A stretch of DNA of 64,000 nt, from the NCBI RefSeq assembly GCF_017220215.1, contig NZ_CP071129.1, forward strand, positions 1,240,001 through 1,304,000, given 5' to 3'. This DNA comes from Caballeronia sp. M1242 (GTDB taxonomy: Bacteria; Pseudomonadota; Gammaproteobacteria; Burkholderiales; Burkholderiaceae). The translations under genes and the position numbers were made by a program. The notes below the pieces were generated by a model, which ran no database searches, was not told where the DNA came from, and saw only the letters and a list, made by a program, of their open reading frames with translations. Positions 26,025-34,366 of the stretch are shown in pieces. Position 1 is the first letter of the stretch; every line of letters begins with the position of its first letter.

Positions 26025-27137
26025 ATGACCACCGAAGACATTCGTATTGACACCGCTAACGGCATCGGCTTCATTGCGCTCGACCGCCCGAAAGCGTTGA
26101 ACGCGCTGACGCCCTCCATGCTGCACGCCATCGGCGAGGCGTTGCGCGCCTGGCGTCACGATCAGGCGATTCGCGCCGTAATCGTCTACAGCCCGCACGT
26201 GCGCGCGTTTTGCGCCGGCGGCGACATCCGTTTTCTCTATGAAGCGGCGAAGGCCGGCGACCGCGATTCGATCGACGCCTTTTTCACGGAAGAATACAAG
26301 CTCAATCACGCCATTTTCACGTTCCCGAAGCCGTATATCGCCGTGGTGAACGGCGTCGTGATGGGCGGCGGAATGGGCATCTCGCAAGGCGCGCATCATA
26401 CCGGCGGACTGCGTATCGTCACGCAATCCACGAAAATGGCCATGCCGGAAACGCGCATCGGTCTCTTTCCGGATGTCGGCGTGAGCTGGTTCCTCGCCCG
26501 CGCGCCCGGCGCGATCGGCCGCTATCTCGCCGCCACCGGCGCGAGCATCGGCCCGGCAGATGCGCTCTATGCCCGCCTGGCCGACGCGTATCTCGACGAC
26601 GGCGCGCTGCCCGGCCTGATCGAATCGCTGCGTCATCAGCGTTTTCTGGATGGCGTCGCGATCGTGCGCTTTGTCGAGAGCGAGACTACGAAGTACAAGG
26701 TGTCGCCGATTCCGGATACGAGCGCGCTCGCCGAGGCGCGTACGCTCATCGACAAGCATTTCGCGGCCGGCAACGGCGCGGCCATTCTCGCTTCGCTGGA
26801 GCGGGACGCGGAGGCATCCGGCAACGAATGGCTGCACGCCACGGCGGCCGCATTGCGCGAGCGCTCGCCGCTCTCCGTCGATGTGTCGCTTCAGCAGGTC
26901 GACCGCGCGCGCTTCTCGACGATGGCCGAAACGCTGCGCCGCGATCTCGATCTCACGCGCTCGGTCTTCGAGCGGGGCGACGTGCTGGAAGGCATCCGGG
27001 CGCGCATCGTCGACAAGGACAACCAGCCGCAATGGAAAGTGGCGCGCGCAGAAGACGTGCGGCCCGATGACGTCGAGCGCATGTTCGACAGCGCCTGGAC
27101 GCCGGCGACGCATCCGCTGCGGTCGTTGAAGGACTGA
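26025..27137 (+). CDS. Enoyl-CoA hydratase/isomerase superfamily, probable 3-hydroxyisobutyryl-CoA hydrolase
   Basis: A 370-residue crotonase-fold enzyme. The oxyanion-hole segments are visible as HVRAFCAGGDIRFLYEA (around residue 63) and NGVVMGGGMGISQGAHH (around 108), and PETRIGLFPDVGVSWFLAR carries the acidic catalytic positions. The length of about 370 and the C-terminal extension place it with 3-hydroxyisobutyryl-CoA hydrolases of valine catabolism, rather than with 260-residue hydratases. No other valine genes are adjacent. It follows a TetR gene on the same strand, which may control it. Substrate is by subfamily resemblance only. Confidence 0.82.
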   Translation: MTTEDIRIDTANGIGFIALDRPKALNALTPSMLHAIGEALRAWRHDQAIRAVIVYSPHVRAFCAGGDIRFLYEAAKAGDRDSIDAFFTEEYKLNHAIFTFPKPYIAVVNGVVMGGGMGISQGAHHTGGLRIVTQSTKMAMPETRIGLFPDVGVSWFLARAPGAIGRYLAATGASIGPADALYARLADAYLDDGALPGLIESLRHQRFLDGVAIVRFVESETTKYKVSPIPDTSALAEARTLIDKHFAAGNGAAILASLERDAEASGNEWLHATAAALRERSPLSVDVSLQQVDRARFSTMAETLRRDLDLTRSVFERGDVLEGIRARIVDKDNQPQWKVARAEDVRPDDVERMFDSAWTPATHPLRSLKD

Positions 27138-27170
27138 TGGAAGCGGCCGCTTGGCCGCTTGTGTTTGCGT

Positions 27171-27596
27171 TCAGGCGGTCTCGCTACCCGCCATGAAAGC
27201 GCGCATGAAAACCAGCGCGCCCCAGCCCCAGATAGCGTTCGCAATGAAGCCCGGCGCGAGGCGCGGCAGCATGTTGCCGCTCGGCCAGATGCCGCGCGCC
27301 GGATCGATCACGAACGCGCTGACCGCCGTCAGCACGATGCCGCCGAACACGAGCGCACCGATCCACGGCGCGCGGTGTTCCGGCGCGACGCGCAACAGCC
27401 ACGCCATCAATACGCCGAACACGGCGCTCCACAACGCATTGGCGATGAACTCCGGAATGCCGGGCGGCAGGAACGGCGCCGTCGAAAAGCCGGCGGCGTC
27501 GATCATTCCGGCTGCATGCAGCAGCGCGAGCGTCGATTCGCGAAAAAAGAGTGCGGCGAGAAAACCGGAGACGAACGGCAGAATGAGTTTTTGCAT
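27171..27596 (-). CDS. Four-helix integral membrane protein, unknown
   Basis: A 141-residue protein with four hydrophobic helices: the N-terminal LPFVSGFLAALFF, then IPEFIANALWSAVFGVLMAWLL, WIGALVFGGIVLTAVSAFVI and GFIANAIWGWGALVFM. The motif FIANALW/FIANAIW appears twice, so the protein may be an internal duplication of two two-helix units. No family assignment is possible by eye. It faces the hydrolase gene convergently. Confidence 0.7.
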   Translation of the reverse strand: MQKLILPFVSGFLAALFFRESTLALLHAAGMIDAAGFSTAPFLPPGIPEFIANALWSAVFGVLMAWLLRVAPEHRAPWIGALVFGGIVLTAVSAFVIDPARGIWPSGNMLPRLAPGFIANAIWGWGALVFMRAFMAGSETA

Positions 27597-27689
27597 TGGC
27601 TGGACCGCTGGCAGGCGAGAACGCGGTTCGCGCGAAAATCGGGACGAGCGCCATTATAGGGGCGCGCGCTCGCCAGCCGGAGCCGATGC

Positions 27690-27938
27690 CTACTTCGCGA
27701 TGGCGTCGCTCGCGGGACTGTGATGCAGCATGCGGTCGCTGTTGGGCGGCGGCGCGGGGCGCTTGACCGGCATGTTGTCGGGATTGTCGGGACGCGCAGC
27801 GCTCGTTGCCGGTGAACCTGGCGCGCTGGGCGGCTTGACCATGGACGCGCCTTCGTCCGGTCCCGGTCGCGCGGTTTGCGCCTGTGCGGCGAACGCCGCG
27901 CACAGCAGCGCAGCGGCCGCGATCGATTTGCTTTTCAT
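27690..27938 (-). CDS. Small exported Pro-rich protein
   Basis: An 82-residue protein with a signal peptide (MKSKSIAAAALLCAAFAAQA) and a mature part dominated by Pro, Ala, Ser and Asp, almost certainly disordered. No family is recognised. The start at 27938 is chosen because the signal peptide begins there; an upstream in-frame start would bury it. Confidence 0.6.
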   Translation of the reverse strand: MKSKSIAAAALLCAAFAAQAQTARPGPDEGASMVKPPSAPGSPATSAARPDNPDNMPVKRPAPPPNSDRMLHHSPASDAIAK

Positions 27939-28081
27939 GTCAGTCTCCGCGAGGCTCGACGCACGCGGGCGTCGCATGTTCGGTGTGACAGCGGGCGCGG
28001 GGAAAGATTCGGGATGCGCGCCGAGAACCGCTCATTGCGCGCTGCGGTAAAATCGCGGATTAGCTGAAACAGACGTCTGCC

Positions 28082-29086
28082 ATGTCCGCCGCTTCGAAAA
28101 CCAGTCCCCGCCGCGTGTCCGTCGCTCCCATGATGGACTGGACCGATCGCCATTGCCGCTCGCTGCATCGTATGGTGTCGCATCACGCGTGGCTTTACAC
28201 CGAAATGGTCACGACGGGCGCGCTGCTATACGGCGATGTCGCGCGTCATCTCGCGTTCACGCCGGCCGAGTCGCCCGTCGCGCTGCAACTGGGAGGCAGC
28301 GAACCGGCCGATCTCGCCAAGAGCGCGAAACTCGGCGAACAGTGGGGCTACGACGAGATCAACCTGAACTGCGGCTGCCCGTCGGAGCGCGTGCAGCGGG
28401 GCGCATTCGGCGCATGCCTGATGAAGGAGCCGGAACTCGTCGCGGACTGCGTGAAGGCGATGCGCGACGCGGTGTCGATTCCGGTGACGGTCAAACATCG
28501 CATCGGCGTCGATGCGGTCGAGGACTACGCGTTCGTGCGCGATTTCGTCGGCACGGTGGCGCAGGCGGGCTGCGACGTTTTCATCGTCCATGCGCGCAAT
28601 GCGATCCTGAAGGGCCTGAGCCCGAAGGAGAACCGCGAGATTCCGCCGCTCAAGTACGACTACGCGTACCGGTTGAAGCGCGACTTCCCGCATCTCGAGA
28701 TCTCGATCAACGGCGGCATCACGACGCTCGACGAAGTGGAGGAGCACCTGAAGCATGTCGATGGCGTCATGCTCGGGCGCGAGGCGTACCACAATCCTTA
28801 CGTGCTGGCGGGCGTCGATACGCGGTTTTACGGCGCGACGACGCCGGTGCCGACGCGCGAGGAAATCGAAGGCCAGTTGATCGACTACGCGCGCGCCGAA
28901 CTCGCGCGCGGCACGTATCTCGGCGCGGTGACGCGCCATGCGCTGGGGCTATATCGCGGCGTCGCGGGTGCGCGCGGATGGCGGCGCACGCTGTCGGACA
29001 GCCGCCGGCTTCCGAAGGGCGATCTGAGCATCTTCGACGAGGCGCGCACTTACTTGCGCGAAGCGGCGGAAGCGGTCGAGTCGTGA
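28082..29086 (+). CDS. dusA: tRNA-dihydrouridine(20/20a) synthase DusA
   Basis: A 334-residue FMN-dependent TIM-barrel enzyme that reduces U20/U20a in tRNA D-loops. The DusA signature is present: SVAPMMDWTDRHCRSLHRM at the N-terminus, EINLNCGCPSERVQRGAFG with the catalytic Cys, TVKHRIGVD and the FMN-phosphate region SINGGITT plus DGVMLGREAYHNPY. Length matches the family. It lies just upstream of tRNA-His but has its own start, and the tRNA has a separate promoter-like element after the dusA stop. Confidence 0.95.
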   Translation: MSAASKTSPRRVSVAPMMDWTDRHCRSLHRMVSHHAWLYTEMVTTGALLYGDVARHLAFTPAESPVALQLGGSEPADLAKSAKLGEQWGYDEINLNCGCPSERVQRGAFGACLMKEPELVADCVKAMRDAVSIPVTVKHRIGVDAVEDYAFVRDFVGTVAQAGCDVFIVHARNAILKGLSPKENREIPPLKYDYAYRLKRDFPHLEISINGGITTLDEVEEHLKHVDGVMLGREAYHNPYVLAGVDTRFYGATTPVPTREEIEGQLIDYARAELARGTYLGAVTRHALGLYRGVAGARGWRRTLSDSRRLPKGDLSIFDEARTYLREAAEAVES

Positions 29087-29123
29087 CAGTACGCGTCGAT
29101 CGTAAAAGAATGCTCAAGAGGAC

Positions 29124-29152
29124 TAGGCAAGCAAATACTTTGTTCGTATAAT
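29124..29152 (+). promoter_or_regulatory. Probable promoter of tRNA-His
   Basis: A perfect TATAAT at 29147-29152 with a weaker TAGGCA 17 bp upstream. It would start transcription about 70 nt before the tRNA. Confidence 0.5.
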
Positions 29153-29227
29153 CTCGCTTCTCGATTGGCAGGCAATCTTGCAAATACGAGAAGTAGTAAG
29201 CGAAGTAGCAAATCAGCAGTTGTCAGC

Positions 29228-29304
29228 GGTGGCTGTAGCTCAGTTGGTAGAGTCCAGGATTGTGATTCCTGTCGTCGTGGGTTCGAGTCCCATCAGCCAC
29301 CCCA
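29228..29304 (+). tRNA. tRNA-His (GTG anticodon)
   Basis: Seven-pair acceptor stem GTGGCTG/CAGCCAC with the extra 5' G (29228) facing C73, the identity element unique to tRNA-His. The anticodon loop is TTGTGAT, giving GTG; the T-arm is GGGTTCGAGTCCC. CCA is encoded at 29302-29304. A hairpin terminator follows 15 bp later. Confidence 0.97.
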
Positions 29305-29318
29305 AAGAATTCATACGA

Positions 29319-29345
29319 AAAGCCCGGTCATCGCGACCGGGCTTT
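29319..29345 (+). terminator. Rho-independent terminator after tRNA-His
   Basis: A perfect 11-bp stem, AAAGCCCGGTC pairing with GACCGGGCTTT around loop ATCGC, followed by T-rich sequence. The following bases (29340-29375) are an imperfect tandem repeat of GCTTTCT/GCTTTTT units. Confidence 0.88.
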
Positions 29346-29462
29346 CTGCTTTTTGCTTTCTGCTTTTTGCTTTTCCGCCGCTAAACACAGCCCCCGCACC
29401 GCGCCCGCACCGTGCTAGCATCAACGCACCACCACCCCGAACGAACGACCACGGAGACAGCT

Positions 29463-29765
29463 ATGGCTACTTTGGCGATCGACGGCGTGCGTTGGGTCAA
29501 CGACCGCGTGACCAATGTGCGCTGGGGCAGCTTCGATTCCGCGACGAACGACTGGACGGCGCCTACCGCCATCGTCGACGTCCATCAAGTCGTGGACGCC
29601 ATCAAAAGCGGCAAGGAAGTGCGCACGCTCTTCAGGCTAGGCGGCCGCACGTTTCTCGGACCCAAAGTCACCGCATTGCCGTACTCGAACGGCCACGTGG
29701 GCATCGAGGCGCGCGTGCAGGAAGGGCAGATCGAGAAATCGCTCGAAGACTTGCCGCACGTCTGA
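29463..29765 (+). CDS. Small conserved hypothetical protein
   Basis: A 100-residue soluble protein starting MATLAIDGVRWVNDRVTNVRWG. It is mostly beta strand with a helix near IVDVHQVVDAIKSGKEV and a Gly-rich RLGGRTFLGPKV turn. The layout resembles small DUF3892-like proteins, but I cannot confirm this. GGAG lies 6 bp before the ATG. It is the first of four very small genes in a row on this strand. Confidence 0.68.
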   Translation: MATLAIDGVRWVNDRVTNVRWGSFDSATNDWTAPTAIVDVHQVVDAIKSGKEVRTLFRLGGRTFLGPKVTALPYSNGHVGIEARVQEGQIEKSLEDLPHV

Positions 29766-29786
29766 ATCTGGCTTGAGAGGAAGGCG

Positions 29787-30176
29787 TTGAATCGCGAACA
29801 GGCGCACAGGTTCGAAACCGAAATCATGCCGCGCATTGCCGAGGGCGTGGCCCGCGTGGTCGATGCGAAATTGCGCGTCGAAATCGTAGCCGGCGGCAAT
29901 CCGCGCGAGCCGGCGCGGCTGCGCGTGAGCACGCCGCCGTCGGACGATGGCGCGCGCTCGCGGCGTTATCCGTTCGACATGAACGTCTTCCTGACGTGGG
30001 ACAACGAAGAAATCGAGCGATTGCTGCGTCCCGGCGGCGAAGCACGTTTGCAGCGTTATCTCGACGCGCTCGGCGACAAGCTGCGCGCATGGCAGGACGC
30101 CCGCGAAGTGGATGTACCGACGCGCTCGCAGGCGGAGCCGTCGGTGCTGCTCGGCGGGCTGGACTTCGAGGCGTGA
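29787..30176 (+). CDS. Conserved hypothetical protein (Burkholderia-type, DUF5594-like)
   Basis: A 129-residue soluble protein that starts with TTG at 29787 behind GAGAGGAAGG. It begins MNREQAHRFETEIMPRIAEGV and ends with SQAEPSVLLGGLDFEA. The overall pattern recalls the Burkholderia-restricted DUF5594 group, from memory and with moderate certainty. No catalytic motif is visible. Confidence 0.68.
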   Translation: MNREQAHRFETEIMPRIAEGVARVVDAKLRVEIVAGGNPREPARLRVSTPPSDDGARSRRYPFDMNVFLTWDNEEIERLLRPGGEARLQRYLDALGDKLRAWQDAREVDVPTRSQAEPSVLLGGLDFEA

Positions 30177-30209
30177 GTGTCTATCGCTTGGACGATCGTG
30201 GAGGATCAG

Positions 30210-30413
30210 ATGGCATCGTCGAATGAAGGCAAGCTGCGTGCATTCGTGCAGACGGCGGAACAGGGCGGCGGGTTCGTGTGGGTCATCACGCTCGTCGATT
30301 TCGCGGCGGGCGAGGTCAAGCGCGCGTTGGTGTCCGAAGACAACTTCGCCACGGCCGACGCCGCGCGCGATGCCGGCAACGATCGCCTGAAGGCGATGTC
30401 AAGCGACCGCTAG
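30210..30413 (+). CDS. Small conserved hypothetical protein
   Basis: A 67-residue protein, MASSNEGKLRAFVQTAEQGG. The start at 30210 is fixed by GGAGG at 30200-30204; a GTG at 30177 directly after the previous stop is the alternative. Two beta strands and a C-terminal helix (ADAARDAGNDRLKAM) suggest a compact fold. No family is recognised. Confidence 0.6.
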   Translation: MASSNEGKLRAFVQTAEQGGGFVWVITLVDFAAGEVKRALVSEDNFATADAARDAGNDRLKAMSSDR

Positions 30414-30441
30414 GCGCTTCTTAAGCGGCGCGCGAGCGGAT

Positions 30442-30801
30442 ATGGCCGAGCATCAGAAAGAAGGCGCGGACGAAGCGAGAGAGGCGCGGTTTCGTAGCTA
30501 CGAAGCGGCCGGCGAAGCGTCGATACGCGCGCAACTCGACGCGGCGCCCTCCGCCGACCCCGAAGCGGCGCACAAGCGCGCATGGCTGCACGCGAAGGAC
30601 ACCGCGCGTCAGGACGAACAGTTCCGGGCGATGTTCGCGTCGGTGTCGTCGGCCAACGACGCGGCGCAACTCGCTCGCGAATCCGCGGAGGCATCGCGCC
30701 GGTCGGCGTTCTGGACGATGATCGCGGCGCTCGCGGCGACGGCCGGCGTAATCGTCAATGCGGCGATTGCGCTCGGCTGGCTGGATTCACTCAGACGCTA
30801 G
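30442..30801 (+). CDS. Small protein with C-terminal membrane helix
   Basis: A 119-residue protein. The first 85 residues are charged and helical (KEGADEAREARFRSYEAAGEA), and residues about 90-112 form a transmembrane helix (TMIAALAATAGVIVNAAIAL). It would be a tail-anchored cytoplasmic protein. No family is recognised. Confidence 0.58.
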   Translation: MAEHQKEGADEAREARFRSYEAAGEASIRAQLDAAPSADPEAAHKRAWLHAKDTARQDEQFRAMFASVSSANDAAQLARESAEASRRSAFWTMIAALAATAGVIVNAAIALGWLDSLRR

Positions 30802-30815
30802 GGGTGAGGCGAAGC

Positions 30816-31013
30816 CTAGATCGTCCACCACGCGCGGACGGTCGGCTCGCCGTCGAGCGCGCGCAGGAAGTCGTCGGCGAAGGCGTCGCTGGCGACTTGC
30901 CATTCGGGCGTGCCGGTCGGCAGGTCGTCCGGATTCTTCAGCCCGCGCGCATGGCGGATCACGGCGACGGCTTCGCTCAACGCGGCGAGAGATTCGAGAC
31001 TTTGCAGGTTCAT
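30816..31013 (-). CDS. Small conserved hypothetical protein
   Basis: A 65-residue protein, MNLQSLESLAALSEAVAVIR, ending VRAWWTI. It is acidic and helical. The frame continues upstream of the ATG without a stop, but that part runs into the repeat region and looks non-coding. There is no strong ribosome site. Convergent with the preceding small gene. Confidence 0.5.
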   Translation of the reverse strand: MNLQSLESLAALSEAVAVIRHARGLKNPDDLPTGTPEWQVASDAFADDFLRALDGEPTVRAWWTI

Positions 31014-31079
31014 ACGCGGGTTTACGGCGCGAGCGCGCAAACCTTTAACCTGGTCCGATCTTGCAAGCCTGTGGAACCG

Positions 31080-31265
31080 GGCGACCTTTCCGAGGCGCCA
31101 AGCCAGCAGCCGTTCCGAACCCTGGAACTGTGGGCAGTCTTGAAAGCGTCTCAAACCTTCCGAGCCTTTGGTGCCTGGCGACCTTTTTAGAGCTTCGAAC
31201 CAGCGGCCGTTCCGAACCTCTGAACCGTTCTGAGTCTTGTAAGCGTCCCCGCCCGTGCGAGCCTT
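31080..31265. repeat. Degenerate direct repeat, two units 97 bp apart
   Basis: Units start at 31080 and 31177 and share GGCGACCTTT, then AGCCGTTCCGAACC / GGCCGTTCCGAACC, then AGTCTTG-AAGCGTC and CGAGCCTT in the same register. By eye roughly three quarters of the bases match without gaps. A shorter third partial copy (GATCTTGCAAGCC) precedes it near 31058. The 311-bp gap it fills (31014-31324) holds no gene. Confidence 0.6.
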
Positions 31266-31324
31266 GCAGGACACCACCAACGCTTCCAGTTCGGCAACGC
31301 TCGCATTGCGCGCCTCTCACGCGT

Positions 31325-32773
31325 CTAACGCTCCGTAGCCTTCCCTTTGACATGCCCCGAAACCAGCGCGCCGGCATCCTTGGGAAGACGCCACAGATCG
31401 ATCACACCCAGCGCCCCGATCAACGCCACGATCAGGAACGCCACGCCGAAATCTTCCGGACCGATGGAGTGCGCGTCATGCCCGTGCAACCATTCGCCGA
31501 TGCGCAGCGCGATGGCGCCGGCCGCGACGCCCACGCCCATCGACATCTGAAACAGCGTGCTGGATAGCGCGGAGGCGCCGCTCATCTGCGTCTTCGGCAC
31601 GTCGGCGAAGCTGAGCGTATTGAGCGCGGTGAATTGGAGCGAGCGCGACAGGCCGCTCACGAACAAGACGACGACGATGACGAGCGTGGGCGTCGAAGGC
31701 GCGAGCAGGCTCATCGCGGCAAGCGAGAGCGCGGCGATGAGCCCGTTGACCACCAGCACCGGCCTGAAGCCGAAGCGCCGCATGACGGGCGTGGTGACGA
31801 GTTTCATCGCCAGATTGCCGGCGAAGACGGAGAGCGTGAGCAGTCCCGACATGAACGCGTTCATGCCGAAGCCGACCTGAAACATCAGCGGCAAGAGGAA
31901 CGGCGCGGCGCTGATCGCGATTCGAAAGAGCGACCCGCCGCCCATCGCCACGGCGAAGGTGTGCACCTTCAGCGCCGACAAATCGACCACCGGCTGCGTC
32001 GCCCGCATCAGATATCGCCACGACGCGATCCCCGCCGCCGCGCCCACTGCGACGAGCGCGCCGATTATGCTCCACGACGCGTCGTTGCGCCCGATCAGTT
32101 CCATCGCGTAAAGAAGCGTCGTGCAGGCGACGCCGCACAGCACGAAGCCCGCGAAATCGAAGCGGCGGTTTGCGTCTTCGCGCACGTTGTCGATATGGCG
32201 CAGCGTCAGCAGCAAGCCGATCAGACCGAGCGGCACGTTCAGATAGAAGATCCAGCGCCACGACGAATACGTGGTGATGAAGCCGCCGAGCGGCGGTCCG
32301 ATCACCGGCGCGACGAGCCCCGGCCACGTGATGATGGCGATCGCGCGCATCAGTCCGTCCTTCGGCGTGGCGCGCAGCACGGCCAGGCGGCCGACCGGCA
32401 CCATCATCGCGCCGCCGATGCCTTGCAGCACGCGCGCCGCGGCGAACGCCGGCAACGTGGACGTCGCGCCGCACAGCACGGAGGCCGCAGTGAACACCGC
32501 GATCGCGCTGCCGAACACCGTGCGCAGCCCGAAGCGGTCGGCCGCCCAGCCGCTGATCGGAATGAAGACGGCGAGCGTCAGAAGATACGCGGTGATGCCG
32601 AGGCTCATGTCGGCCGGATGCACGCCGAACGAGTGCGCCATCTGCGGCATGGCGGTCGCGATGATCGTGCCGTCCAGGTTCTCCATGAAGAAAGTCGCGG
32701 CGACGAGAGAAACGATCAGCGACGAACCGGGCTTCGCTTCGTCGGACTGGCTGGGCGTCGTGGAGGATGACAT
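31325..32773 (-). CDS. MFS multidrug efflux transporter, DHA2 (EmrB/QacA) family
   Basis: A 482-residue inner-membrane protein with the DHA2 features: motif D1 FMENLDGTIIATAMPQM in helix 1, the loop motif GWAADRFGLRTVFGSAI, RVLQGIGGAMMVPVGR and motif C APVIGPPLGGFI, which marks antiporters. Fourteen helices are expected for the family. The start at 32773 is preferred, giving MSSSTTPSQSDEAKPG as a cytoplasmic tail. It is alone and lacks an EmrA-type adaptor, so it probably exports drugs to the periplasm. The substrate is unknown. It is divergent from the aldo-keto reductase. Confidence 0.9.
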   Translation of the reverse strand: MSSSTTPSQSDEAKPGSSLIVSLVAATFFMENLDGTIIATAMPQMAHSFGVHPADMSLGITAYLLTLAVFIPISGWAADRFGLRTVFGSAIAVFTAASVLCGATSTLPAFAAARVLQGIGGAMMVPVGRLAVLRATPKDGLMRAIAIITWPGLVAPVIGPPLGGFITTYSSWRWIFYLNVPLGLIGLLLTLRHIDNVREDANRRFDFAGFVLCGVACTTLLYAMELIGRNDASWSIIGALVAVGAAAGIASWRYLMRATQPVVDLSALKVHTFAVAMGGGSLFRIAISAAPFLLPLMFQVGFGMNAFMSGLLTLSVFAGNLAMKLVTTPVMRRFGFRPVLVVNGLIAALSLAAMSLLAPSTPTLVIVVVLFVSGLSRSLQFTALNTLSFADVPKTQMSGASALSSTLFQMSMGVGVAAGAIALRIGEWLHGHDAHSIGPEDFGVAFLIVALIGALGVIDLWRLPKDAGALVSGHVKGKATER

Positions 32774-32975
32774 CGGCTGCGTGGTTGGTCGTTGGAAGAC
32801 GTTATCGGTAAGCCACATCAAGCGAACTGCAAGCTCCGGAACCGGTTTCGCTGCATCGCTAAGCCTTGCATTCTATCGGCGGAGCAGACCTCGCGCGCCT
32901 ATGGTAGTTTCTGCGCTTGTCGGCAATGCCGCCGTGGAACCGCGCCAGCAGGCGTCAACAAAAAGGAACGAAGCG

Positions 32976-34028
32976 ATGAAGTATCGGAAACTGGGCGATT
33001 CGGGCGTAGACGTGAGCCTCATCGGGCTCGGCACCATGACCTGGGGCGAGCAGAACACCGAGAGCGAGGCGCACGAGCAAATCGACTATGCGCTTGCGCA
33101 AGGCGTGAACCTGATCGACGCCGCCGAAATGTACCCGGTCCCGCCGCGCCCCGAGACGCAGGGCCGCACCGAGGAATACATCGGCACGTGGCTCGCGAAG
33201 AACGCGGGCAAACGCGGCGATATCGTGCTCGCGACCAAAATTGCCGGGCCCGCGCGCCAGCCGCATAATCCGCGTCACATTCGCGGCGCGGGCAACCAGT
33301 TCGACCGCGAGAACATCAACGAGGCGATCGACAGCAGCCTCAAGCGCCTGCAGACGGATTACGTCGACCTGTACCAGCTGCATTGGCCGGACCGCAGCAC
33401 GATGACCTTCGGCCGTTCGGCGTATCCGTACATCGACGACGAATACACGGTGCCGATCGAAGAAACGCTCGCCGCGCTCGGCGATCTCGTCAAGGCAGGA
33501 AAGATTCGCTATGTCGGCGTGTCGAACGAAACGCCGTGGGGGGTGTCGCAGTTTCTGCGCGCAGCGGAGAAGGCCGGGCTGCCGCGCATCGTCAGCATTC
33601 AGAATCCGTACAGTCTCGTGAATCGTACCTACGAGTTGGGCTTGTCCGAATTCACGCACAAGGAAGGCATCGGTCTGCTCGCGTATTCGCCGCTCGCCTT
33701 CGGCTGGCTCTCGGGCAAGTACGAGGGCGGGGCGCGTCCGGCCGGCGCGCGCATCACGCTCTTCGAGCGGTTCCAGCGTTACAGCAAGCCGCAAGCGATC
33801 GCCGCGACGTCGTCTTACGTCGAACTGGCGAAGCGCCACGGTCTGAGCCCGACGCAGCTCGCGCTCGCGTTCGTCAACACGCGGCCGTTCACGACGAGCA
33901 CGCTCATCGGCGCGACGTCGATGGCGCAGTTGCAGGAGAATATCGCGAGCGTGGACATCGAACTGTCCGACGAGATTCTGGCCGAGATCGAGGCGCTGCA
34001 CGAGCGCCAGCCAAATCCCGCGCCGTGA
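32976..34028 (+). CDS. NADP(H)-dependent aldo/keto reductase (Tas-like)
   Basis: A 350-residue TIM-barrel reductase. The active-site set is visible: the Asp-Tyr pair in NLIDAAEMYPVPPRPETQGRTE, Lys in DIVLATKIAGP and His in YQLHWPDR. NADPH contacts include the SNETPWGV, IQNPYSLVNR and ATSMAQLQENI segments. It resembles the Tas group of E. coli in length and in the PxPRPETQGRTEEYIG insert. The ATG at 32976 follows AAGGAACG. No operon partner is present. Confidence 0.9.
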   Translation: MKYRKLGDSGVDVSLIGLGTMTWGEQNTESEAHEQIDYALAQGVNLIDAAEMYPVPPRPETQGRTEEYIGTWLAKNAGKRGDIVLATKIAGPARQPHNPRHIRGAGNQFDRENINEAIDSSLKRLQTDYVDLYQLHWPDRSTMTFGRSAYPYIDDEYTVPIEETLAALGDLVKAGKIRYVGVSNETPWGVSQFLRAAEKAGLPRIVSIQNPYSLVNRTYELGLSEFTHKEGIGLLAYSPLAFGWLSGKYEGGARPAGARITLFERFQRYSKPQAIAATSSYVELAKRHGLSPTQLALAFVNTRPFTTSTLIGATSMAQLQENIASVDIELSDEILAEIEALHERQPNPAP

Positions 34029-34366
34029 GTCGGGCTATGAATCATAGGCATGATTCGGGCCGCCGCGCCGCGAATGTGTCAGCATTGATGTTCAAGCACT
34101 TTCGCGGCTCAGAAGCCGCATGCACTATCCGGGCGGTGCGCCTTCGTTGCATCGCGTCGCCCGGCTGAAACACCGAACGCGCATTCGAACACCGCGCGTT
34201 CGCGTCCTGCCGAAAGCCGCCGCGCCAGCATGAAACGGCTGCGCGCGGCCGCTCGCACCCGGGCGCGGTGCCTTTTAGCAAGGCACTGCGCTTGCTCGAT
34301 GGTCCTGGTTGCCGCTGAGGCGCCCGTCGTGCCTCAGCGCGCTCTTCGCGAAAGGAGTCGTCGCTC
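34029..34366. other. Intergenic region upstream of tkt
   Basis: A 338-bp gap without a credible gene. Apparent frames are GC-driven. It presumably carries the tkt promoter, but I cannot pick out a convincing -35/-10 pair. Confidence 0.4.

Noticed and set aside
29340..29375. Short-tract repeat as a CRISPR or phase-variable element
   Set aside because: Only a few imperfect T-rich units directly after a terminator; no coding frame passes through it.
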